From NCBI GenBank assembly GCA_947500005.1, contig CANMQJ010000001.1:1-64000 (forward strand): a stretch of 64,000 nt of DNA, written 5' to 3'. The notes under the pieces are model-generated. The model did no database searches. It was not told the DNA's origin and saw only the letters and a program-made list of their open reading frames with translations. This DNA comes from an uncultured Paracoccaceae bacterium. GTDB lineage: Bacteria > Pseudomonadota > Alphaproteobacteria > Rhodobacterales > Rhodobacteraceae. Of the stretch, positions 1 through 6,103 are shown one piece after another. Numbering within the stretch: the first letter of the stretch is position 1; every line of letters begins with the position of its first letter. Made by a program: the position numbers and the translations under genes.

Positions 1-87
1 ACCCGGCGCCCACATTCATCGCTTGACGGGAAAACCCCCGATCAGGCCTACTTCAACCAGCCGATGCCCGAAGCGGCCGCGGCGTAA
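1..87 (+). CDS. IS3-family transposase OrfB, C-terminal end only
   Basis: Frame 1 reads from the first base to a TAA at 85-87. It contains RPHSSLDGKTPDQAYFN, the characteristic C-terminal motif of the IS3-family DDE transposase (rve integrase core). The N-terminus and all catalytic residues lie upstream of the window, so whether the element is intact cannot be judged. It is too short for the ORF track. The family assignment is confident from the motif; the subgroup is not determined. Confidence 0.8.
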   Translation, partial: TRRPHSSLDGKTPDQAYFNQPMPEAAAA

Positions 88-155
88 CCGAGGCGGAAAA
101 CCACTTAGAAAACGCCCGGAACCTGTTCAGACAAATCGATCCACCTCTGGCAAAG
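1..155 (+). mobile_element. Right end of an IS3-family insertion sequence (partial)
   Basis: The window opens inside an insertion sequence. The last 28 codons of an IS3-family OrfB transposase are followed by about 65 bases of noncoding DNA that should carry the right terminal inverted repeat. The left part lies outside the window. The outer boundary is approximate, because no target-site duplication can be checked with one end missing; position 155 is a guess based on the usual distance from OrfB stop to IS end. Confidence 0.55.
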
Positions 156-303
156 CCCCTTGGCCCTCGAGGCTCAGGCCGAAAAAATGAGAACCTCAGC
201 CGGACGCAAGGGCCTGTGGGACACGCTGTGTGGCAGTTTTGTGGGGCAAGACCACCGAAAACCTGAGGAAAACCAGCATTTCTTGGATTTCCTGGCTTGA
301 CTA

Positions 304-379
304 TGGTGCCCCCACACGGACTCGAACCGCGGACCTACTGATTACAAATCAGTTGCTCTACCAGCTGAGCTATAGGGGC
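304..379 (-). tRNA. tRNA-Thr (anticodon TGT)
   Basis: The minus strand folds as a standard tRNA. The acceptor arm is GCCCCTA pairing with TGGGGGC. The D arm contains AGCTCAGCTGGTAGAGC. The anticodon stem ACTGA/TCAGT encloses the loop TTTGTAA, giving anticodon TGT (reads ACA, Thr). The T arm contains GGTTCGAGTCC, and the CCA end is encoded. There is no intron. It stands alone, next to an IS remnant. Confidence 0.97.
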
Positions 380-513
380 ACCGTGGCGACCGATTATACG
401 CGCGAGGCTCCGCGTGCAAGCCATTTTGGCCGGAGAATGGTCTTGGATTTGACTGTCCCCAAGCCAGGGAGTAACCCATTGGTCAAAGGTAACAGACGCA
501 AGAAAGCCTCGGT

Positions 514-1389
514 ATGCAGTTGATCTTTCACACGGGCGCCCACGCAACCGACGAAGATCGCCTGCTGAAGACATTGCTGCGCAACGCGGAAGATCTGGAG
601 GGACGAGGCGTCATCATTCCGCGTCCCGTCCGTTATCGCGGTCTTATGAAGAAAACTTTCGCTGCGCTCGAGAACGGGGTTCCCAGTCCCGAGGGCCGTG
701 ACGTTCTGCTCGATGCGTTTCTCGGGGAACAGGCTGCCGATCGCGTCGTGCTGTCGCATTTCGACTTCTTCGGCACGAGCTGGTCGGCCATTCGCGACGG
801 CCTGTTCTACCCACTGGCGGGACCGCGCATGGCACAGTTGGCGCAGATCTTTGCCTTCGACCAGGTCGAAATGTTCATGGCGATACGCAATCCCGCCAGC
901 TTTGTTCCGGCCATACTATCCCGCCTCTCGCCCGAACATGCCGAGCAGGTGCTTCGCGAAACCGACATCGCCGCGCTGCGCTGGTCTGACATGGTTCAGC
1001 GCATCCGGGCCGCGGCGCCCTCCGTCCGCCTGACGCTCTGGTGCAACGAGGATACGCCGCTGATCTGGGCCGAGATCGTGCGGGAACTGGCGGCTCTGGA
1101 TCACGGAGAAAAGATCCAGGGCGGCTTTGCGCTTCTGTCCGAGATCATGTCACGTGAAGGCATGGCGCGGTTTCGCGCCTATCTGCACGAGCACCCCGAG
1201 ATGACCGAAGTGCAGAAAAAGCGCGTCATCGCCGCGTTCCTCGACAAGTTCGCGATAGACGAGGAACTCGAGGAAGAACTCGATCTTCCGGGATGGACCG
1301 AGGAACATGTCGACGTTCTGACCGAAATTTATGACGAGGATGTGCTCGAGATTCAACGCATCCCCGGGGTCACGATGATCGCTCCGTGA
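514..1389 (+). CDS. Conserved hypothetical protein, possibly P-loop sulfotransferase-like
   Basis: A 291-residue soluble protein with no signal peptide or membrane segment. I do not recognise a named family. The N-terminus (LIFHTGAHATDEDRLLKTLL) has the layout of the PAPS-binding loop of sulfotransferases, a strand then H-x-G-x-H-x-T and a helix. MFMAIRNPASFVPAILSRL near residue 128 resembles the second PAPS site (R-x-P followed by S). These are weak pattern matches and the fold call is inference. The C-terminal third is acidic and helical. It is transcribed away from the tRNA and has a weak ribosome-binding site, so the ATG start follows the ORF track. No neighbour suggests a substrate. Confidence 0.75.
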   Translation: MQLIFHTGAHATDEDRLLKTLLRNAEDLEGRGVIIPRPVRYRGLMKKTFAALENGVPSPEGRDVLLDAFLGEQAADRVVLSHFDFFGTSWSAIRDGLFYPLAGPRMAQLAQIFAFDQVEMFMAIRNPASFVPAILSRLSPEHAEQVLRETDIAALRWSDMVQRIRAAAPSVRLTLWCNEDTPLIWAEIVRELAALDHGEKIQGGFALLSEIMSREGMARFRAYLHEHPEMTEVQKKRVIAAFLDKFAIDEELEEELDLPGWTEEHVDVLTEIYDEDVLEIQRIPGVTMIAP

Positions 1390-1432
1390 CCCGGTTTGCC
1401 TTGCCTGCGTCGCGGCCCCGGCCCAGGCGCGC

Positions 1433-1705
1433 TCAGCTCATGCCGAGCGCTTCCTTGTACATCTCGAGCACCGCTTCCTCCTCGGCGATATCATCCTTGT
1501 CCCGTTTGCGCAGCGCGATCACCTTTCGCATGACCTTGGTGTCGTAACCCCGGGCTTTCGCCTCGGCCATGACTTCTTTCTGCTGTTCGGCGACCGCCTT
1601 CTTCTCTTCTTCAAGCCGTTCGAAACGCTCGATGAACTGACGCAGCTCGCCTGCGGTGACGCGATAATTGTCCGTGACCTGATTGTCGTCCTGCATGTCA
1701 TCCAT
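1433..1705 (-). CDS. gapR: GapR-type nucleoid-associated protein (DUF2312)
   Basis: A 90-residue, highly charged helical protein. NYRVTAGELRQFIERFERLE and ARGYDTKVMRKVIALRKRDK are the hallmark segments of the DUF2312/GapR family. GapR of Caulobacter clamps overtwisted AT-rich DNA and supports replication and topoisomerase action. The ORF track starts 24 codons earlier, but the ATG at 1705 has a GGAGAG ribosome-binding site six bases upstream and gives the usual family length of about 89 residues. Monocistronic by position; the next gene upstream on this strand begins at 2302, across a divergent small gene. Confidence 0.9.
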   Translation of the reverse strand: MDDMQDDNQVTDNYRVTAGELRQFIERFERLEEEKKAVAEQQKEVMAEAKARGYDTKVMRKVIALRKRDKDDIAEEEAVLEMYKEALGMS

Positions 1706-1851
1706 GGAACACTCTCCTGCTCGTTCTTGGGGCAGAGTGCGGAATACAACCCCCCTGCCCCTGTCGCAAGCCGCCATTTAGCGGGAGACTTGCACCCATG
1801 GCATCGATCCGCTAACGCGGGGCCGGATGCTCTGGAACGAGGCAGGCGCGG

Positions 1852-2070
1852 ATGTTCGAAGCGATGATCTGGATTGGCGCGGCCCTGTCGGTTGCGGGCC
1901 TTGTCGGCTTGGTTTGGAGCATCTGGAAGGTGGCCAAGGCCCGACGCGCCAAGTTGTCCGACGAGGAGTTGCGCGCCGCCGTTCAGGCGGTGCTCCCATT
2001 GAACCTCGGCGCGCTTTTTCTGTCGGTGATCGGCCTGATGCTGGTGATGGTCGGTATCTCTCTGGGTTGA
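1852..2070 (+). CDS. Small two-helix membrane protein, unknown function
   Basis: A 72-residue protein with two predicted transmembrane helices, at about residues 4-23 (MIWIGAALSVAGLVGLVWSI) and 50-70 (LNLGALFLSVIGLMLVMVGI). A charged cytoplasmic-type loop (KVAKARRAKLSDEELR) joins them. Proteins of this size and layout are common conserved hypotheticals in Rhodobacterales. The start chosen has GAGG about ten bases upstream; the longer alternative in another frame (1827-2081) has the composition of a shadow. It lies between the divergent gapR and the convergent gene at 2087. No function can be assigned. Confidence 0.7.
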   Translation: MFEAMIWIGAALSVAGLVGLVWSIWKVAKARRAKLSDEELRAAVQAVLPLNLGALFLSVIGLMLVMVGISLG

Positions 2071-2086
2071 TCCGAATGTAGCTCTT

Positions 2087-2302
2087 TCAGATGGGCATGT
2101 TGTCGAAACGGGCTTCGATGGCGTCGTCACAAAGCATCGCGTCAAGACGACGCAGGCGCGACGGAATCTTTGCGCCCTGGGCGCGCAATCCCTCGACAAG
2201 TTGACTGACTTTGGGCTGCATCTCCAGCCTGGTTTCAAGCGGTGCGCCGATCAGCCTCTTTTCAAGACGGTCAGCCTCGAGAATCAGGTCATGTGCAGTC
2301 AT
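2087..2302 (-). CDS. Small conserved hypothetical protein, helical
   Basis: A 71-residue soluble protein, predicted all-helical (MTAHDLILEADRLEKRLIG, then a basic segment SRLRRLDAMLCDD). It has no signal peptide, membrane segment or recognised motif, apart from a single cysteine. An AGGA motif precedes the ATG. It converges with the small membrane protein gene at 1852. The size and charge pattern resemble other Rhodobacterales hypotheticals, but no domain is assignable. It could be a nucleic-acid or protein-binding accessory, which is only a guess. Confidence 0.6.
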   Translation of the reverse strand: MTAHDLILEADRLEKRLIGAPLETRLEMQPKVSQLVEGLRAQGAKIPSRLRRLDAMLCDDAIEARFDNMPI

Positions 2303-2563
2303 TGGTCATCCTCCCATGTCTCTTTCTGGCCCTATGCCACCCTAACGTAACAACGCCGCAACGACCCACAGCTTTCGCGTGTGTCAGGCGGGACTCTGCC
2401 GAACTGCCCCTCAGACGTGCGACCTCAAGTTGGCTTGATCAAAATCTTCGCATGATTTTCATGGAGACACTTTGTTGCATGTCAATTCGGGGCCAAGAGG
2501 CTTAGCCATTGCAACACATTCCTTAATTGCCATATGATATCCAAGAACCAAGCGGAGCGGAAC

Positions 2564-3427
2564 ATGAAACCCTTTGTCAAAGCCTTCTTCGACGAGGCGA
2601 CGAATACCGTGTCCTATGTCGTGCGCGAGCCCGAGGGCCGGGCCTGTGCGATCATTGACAGCGTACTCGACTTCGACCACGCGTCCGGACGGACGGATAC
2701 CCGCTCGGCGGATGCAATCATTGATTACGTCGAGTCCGAGGGCCTGACGGTCGAATGGATCCTGGAAAGCCATGTGCATGCGGATCACCTTTCTGCGGCG
2801 CCCTACATCCAGGAAAAGACCGGTGGAAAGATTGGCATCGGCCGCAACATCACCGTTGTTCAGGATACATTCGGCAAGGTCTTCAACGAGGGGACCGAGT
2901 TCCAGCGCGATGGCAGCCAGTTCGACCGTCTCTTCGAGGAGGGTGACAGCTTCCACGTGGGACAGATGCGCGGCGACGTCCTGCATACGCCCGGACACAC
3001 ACCCGCATGCCTGACATATGTCATCGGAGACGCGGCCTTTGTGGGCGACACGCTCTTCATGCCGGATTTCGGAACCGCGCGCTGCGACTTCCCGGGCGGC
3101 TCCTCCTCGACGCTCTACCAATCGATCCAGAAAATCCTGGCGCTTCCGGACGAGACACGGATATTCGTCGGCCACGACTACAAGGCGCCCGGCCGTGACG
3201 AGTATGCCTGGGAGACGACGGTGGGCGAGCAGAAGGCGCTCAACATCCATATCGGGCAGGGCAAGTCGATCGAGGACTTCGTTCAGATGCGCGATGCCCG
3301 TGACGCCACACTTGGAATGCCTCGGCTGATCCTGCCGTCGCTGCAGGTCAACATGCGGGCCGGCCAGATGCCGCCGCCGGACGACAAAGGTGACATCTTC
3401 CTGAAGCTTCCGGTCAACAAGTTATGA
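2564..3427 (+). CDS. MBL-fold persulfide dioxygenase / Blh-type hydrolase
   Basis: A 287-residue metallo-beta-lactamase-fold protein with the metal motif HVHADHLSA, a further metal-binding HTPGHTPA-type segment, and GHDYKAPGRD near the C-terminus. This matches the ETHE1/SdoA-Blh family, which oxidises glutathione persulfide to sulfite using one Fe(II). The downstream YeeE/YedE pair and phosphatase-like sulfurtransferase are the standard companions of this family (the bigR-blh-pmpAB type locus), which supports a role in sulfane-sulfur detoxification. The track starts ten codons earlier, but the ATG at 2564 follows GGAGCGG directly and yields the family N-terminus MKPFVKAFFD. It heads a four-gene operon. 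Confidence 0.88.
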   Translation: MKPFVKAFFDEATNTVSYVVREPEGRACAIIDSVLDFDHASGRTDTRSADAIIDYVESEGLTVEWILESHVHADHLSAAPYIQEKTGGKIGIGRNITVVQDTFGKVFNEGTEFQRDGSQFDRLFEEGDSFHVGQMRGDVLHTPGHTPACLTYVIGDAAFVGDTLFMPDFGTARCDFPGGSSSTLYQSIQKILALPDETRIFVGHDYKAPGRDEYAWETTVGEQKALNIHIGQGKSIEDFVQMRDARDATLGMPRLILPSLQVNMRAGQMPPPDDKGDIFLKLPVNKL

Positions 3428-3519
3428 CGAGAGGGACCGGCCCGATCCGGCCAGTCCAAATGCGATGCCCGGCCCGTTCGGGCGTCCCCTTTTCTGCGCA
3501 AAAATAGGAACGTGAAACG

Positions 3520-3948
3520 ATGGAAACGGACTGGATCTGGGGGCTGGTCGGCGGTCTCATGATCGGGCTTGGCGGGGCCGTCTATCTGCTGGGCAACGGG
3601 CGTATCATGGGAGCAAGCGGCATCCTTGGCGGGCTGGTTGATGGCTCGGGCTGGAGCACGGCCGGCGAACGGCTGTTGTTCATCCTTGGCGTAGTGGTGA
3701 CACCGCTGATCCTCTGGCCGCTCTACAATGCCGAGATCGACACCCATCTGACCAGCGACCTTTCTGTGGTAATCATCGCCGGGTTGCTGGTCGGGGTCGG
3801 CACGCGCATCGCCAATGGGTGCACTTCGGGCCACGGCGTCTGCGGGATGTCACGCTTTTCACTGCGCGGAATCGTCGCGACCGTCTTTTACATCCTCGCC
3901 GGTGGCCTGACCCTGGCGATCTTCCGTCACGTCCTGGGAGTAATCTGA
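3520..3948 (+). CDS. YeeE/YedE family transporter subunit, PmpA-like
   Basis: A 142-residue integral membrane protein with about four hydrophobic helices and the family motif NGCTSGHGVCGMSRFS, whose conserved cysteines sit in the pore region. YeeE/YedE (TsuA-like) proteins import thiosulfate or other sulfur compounds. In alphaproteobacteria they are often split into two half-length subunits, as here. The stop codon overlaps the start of the next subunit (TGATG), so the two halves are translationally coupled. The operon begins with the persulfide dioxygenase 92 bases upstream. The substrate is probably a sulfur species, from family and context. Confidence 0.87.
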   Translation: METDWIWGLVGGLMIGLGGAVYLLGNGRIMGASGILGGLVDGSGWSTAGERLLFILGVVVTPLILWPLYNAEIDTHLTSDLSVVIIAGLLVGVGTRIANGCTSGHGVCGMSRFSLRGIVATVFYILAGGLTLAIFRHVLGVI

Positions 3949-4379
3949 TGCGGCTGCTTCTTTCCCTGATCGCAGGTGCCTTGTTTGGCGCGGGACTTTT
4001 CGTGTCAGGCATGACCGACACGACAAAGGTGCAGGGCTGGCTTGACGTGTTCGGAAACTGGGATCCCACACTTGCCTTCGTCATGGGCGGCGCGATGATC
4101 CCGATGTTCATCGCGTGGCGCCTGACCCGCGGACGACGTCCCGTGGCTGGTGGCGATTTCCCCGAACTCCCGCGCCCCGAACTGGATCATCGACTGATCA
4201 CAGGTTCCATTCTCTTCGGCATGGGCTGGGGACTTGCCGGACTTTGTCCCGGGCCGGCAATGGCCTCGATCACATATGGCGGTCTCGGCGGAATTGTCTT
4301 CATGCTCGCCATGCTGGCCGGCATGGGCCTTGCGCCCATGATCGCAACTCGGCTGGACAGGCTGGCCGCGGCAACCTAA
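3948..4379 (+). CDS. YeeE/YedE family transporter subunit, PmpB-like
   Basis: The second half of the split YeeE/YedE transporter: 143 residues, four predicted helices, with FGMGWGLAGLCPGPAMAS carrying the family's conserved cysteine. The ORF track begins 43 codons too early. The true ATG at 3948 overlaps the preceding stop codon (TGATG), and the protein then starts MRLLLSLIAGALFGAGLFVSG, typical of PmpB. It is expected to pair with the product of 3520-3948 in the inner membrane to move a sulfur compound for the dioxygenase and sulfurtransferase encoded on either side. Confidence 0.87.
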   Translation: MRLLLSLIAGALFGAGLFVSGMTDTTKVQGWLDVFGNWDPTLAFVMGGAMIPMFIAWRLTRGRRPVAGGDFPELPRPELDHRLITGSILFGMGWGLAGLCPGPAMASITYGGLGGIVFMLAMLAGMGLAPMIATRLDRLAAAT

Positions 4380-4389
4380 AGGAATGGAC

Positions 4390-4812
4390 ATGGATATTCG
4401 CCCCATTACCCCCAATTACGCGGTGACACCGCAGATCGCCGTCGAGGATGTCCCTGCGATTGCAAAGGCCGGGTTCGTCCGTGTCATTTGCAATCGTCCG
4501 GATGCGGAAGTTCCGCCAAGCCATGATTCTGAAACGGTCGGGGCCGCGGTGCGTGCTGCAGGTCTCGATTATCAGGTCCTGGAACTGACCCACCAGACGA
4601 TGACACCCGAGAACACGGCCCGCCAGGTTGAACTGATTGCCGACGCTGGCGGCCCCGTTCTGGCCTATTGCGCCTCCGGGACGAGGAGCACTGTCGCATG
4701 GGCGCTCGGGTCGGCAACTACGCTGGAGGCTGACGACATCCTCGCCAAGGCGCGAGCCGCAGGTTATCAACTCGACCAGTTGCGTCCCGCCCTCCAGGGC
4801 CACTCAGGCTGA
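4390..4812 (+). CDS. TIGR01244-type phosphatase/sulfurtransferase domain protein
   Basis: A 140-residue dual-specificity-phosphatase-fold protein with the P-loop CASGTRS (C-x5-R) near residue 96. The family (DUF442/TIGR01244) is usually found fused to or beside Blh-type persulfide dioxygenases and is thought to act as a sulfurtransferase on persulfides. The track uses an ATG at 4384, but the AAAGGA ribosome-binding site abuts that codon. The second ATG at 4390 has proper spacing and gives MDIRPITPNYAVTPQI. It is the last gene of the operon, about ten bases after the YeeE/YedE pair, and is followed by a strong hairpin. Confidence 0.85.
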   Translation: MDIRPITPNYAVTPQIAVEDVPAIAKAGFVRVICNRPDAEVPPSHDSETVGAAVRAAGLDYQVLELTHQTMTPENTARQVELIADAGGPVLAYCASGTRSTVAWALGSATTLEADDILAKARAAGYQLDQLRPALQGHSG

Positions 4813-4851
4813 GCATCTCAGGTTCCTCGTAATTCACTTGTATAGGCACGA

Positions 4852-4880
4852 ATCAAGGGGCGGCACTCCGTCCCCTTGAT
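4852..4880. terminator. Hairpin between convergent operons
   Basis: ATCAAGGGG pairs with CCCCTTGAT and CGG with CCG around a CACT loop, with one bulged base, giving a 12-bp stem. It sits between the end of the plus-strand persulfide operon and the end of the minus-strand FliM-like gene. Neither side has a clear T-run, so it may be a bidirectional but inefficient terminator or an RNA-stabilising hairpin. Confidence 0.6.
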
Positions 4881-4935
4881 CATTCGAGCGCCCCCCACCA
4901 CACTCATCCTGCCGTCCAAGCGTCGCTGTGTCGGA

Positions 4936-6033
4936 TCAATCGTTTTCCGCGAGGCCGGCCAGTTCCGAAATCTCGGCAGCGGCTTTTTCGGGGCTCAGCA
5001 AGGCGAGTTGATCCTCGCCAAATTCGGCTGGATCCACCTCTGCGGGCATCTGCGTTTTCGGGATATCGCTGACCGGTTTCCGGGTCGGCCGTGACGGAGG
5101 GCCTAGTTCGGCTTCCAATTCCGTGAACTGCTCCTCAAGCGGCTCAACTTCCGAAGGCTCTGGCAAACGTTCGTTCAGCCGTAGAGCACGCATCCCACGA
5201 CATTGACCCAGCCTTCCCCGCGCGACTTTACGTCTATCAATCGCGATCAGATCCGTATTGACCAATTTGGCACCGGCAAGCGGCAGAAGGCTACCCACCT
5301 TCATCGTTGACAGGTCGGAAAGCGGAATACGGATCCGCCCAATCACCGCGTCAAGTTCAGCGCGGATCACTCCGGAGGCGTCGGCAAGCGCGGGACCGTC
5401 GTTCAGTTCCTTAGTCTGCTCCGCAAGTTGCTCCTGCCCGACCTCGGGCAGGATAAGGGTCGCGTGCCCCTGCCGCCGTCCCCCCGCAATTTCGAGGGTC
5501 AGGTCGAAGACCCGATAACGATCAGTATTCAGCGCGAGCACGAGCGCGCGCCGTTCAGGAATTCGCGTGCAGGATTTGTAACCATCTAAAGAGCGGCGAT
5601 CTTCAAGCGTCTCCGCCATTTCCCTGGCACGCGGAAACAGTTCGTCGACCAGCGGGGACACCATGGCCGCATCCGTCGCGGTGAAACCGCGCGATTCCGG
5701 CGGCCTTTCTGACAGTTCCCCCATCGTCTGTTGCTGAATGATCGACGCGACGGACCCCAAGTCGAGGCAAATGGCGCCAAACCGCTCTTCCGGTCCCGCC
5801 AACAACAGATAAAGGCACTCTTCGGGGATCGCCTTTGTCAACTCATCATGGCTGCGTCGCGCCTGAGTGGCCCCGATCACGGATATGGCAAGCGCCAACT
5901 TCTCTTCCGCCGCGCGGGCAAGACCCAAGCGAAGGGCACGAAGTATCGACCGGACAGGACCGCCAGCCACGTCTTGCCGTGCCAAGGCCAGCTTTCGCGC
6001 CAGCACCGTCTTTGAATCCAGTTCCCTCGCCAT
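4936..6033 (-). CDS. Orphan FliM/FliN-family (SpoA domain) motor-switch-like protein
   Basis: A 365-residue protein. The C-terminal half holds a SpoA-type domain (VIGRIRIPLSDLSTMKVGSL, then GRLGQCRGMRALRLN near residue 280), as in FliM/FliN flagellar switch proteins. The N-terminal 180 residues could correspond to the CheC-like middle domain of FliM but lack an EIDALL CheY-binding start. An unusual acidic tail of about 80 residues follows the SpoA domain. There are no flagellar genes nearby. It lies just downstream of the symporter-kinase gene on the same strand, with 70 bases between. It may be an accessory FliM paralogue or a motor regulator; a flagellar role is family inference. Confidence 0.75.
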   Translation of the reverse strand: MARELDSKTVLARKLALARQDVAGGPVRSILRALRLGLARAAEEKLALAISVIGATQARRSHDELTKAIPEECLYLLLAGPEERFGAICLDLGSVASIIQQQTMGELSERPPESRGFTATDAAMVSPLVDELFPRAREMAETLEDRRSLDGYKSCTRIPERRALVLALNTDRYRVFDLTLEIAGGRRQGHATLILPEVGQEQLAEQTKELNDGPALADASGVIRAELDAVIGRIRIPLSDLSTMKVGSLLPLAGAKLVNTDLIAIDRRKVARGRLGQCRGMRALRLNERLPEPSEVEPLEEQFTELEAELGPPSRPTRKPVSDIPKTQMPAEVDPAEFGEDQLALLSPEKAAAEISELAGLAEND

Positions 6034-6103
6034 GATCCCCGACCGCCGGATTTCCGTGTCCTTTGAGGTCTAGGTGAGCGAGATTACCAAGTCCTTACCG
6101 AAT

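Noticed and set aside
230-523. Plus-strand ORF of 97 codons across the tRNA gene
   Set aside because: It reads straight through the tRNA-Thr and its flanks and carries no protein signature.
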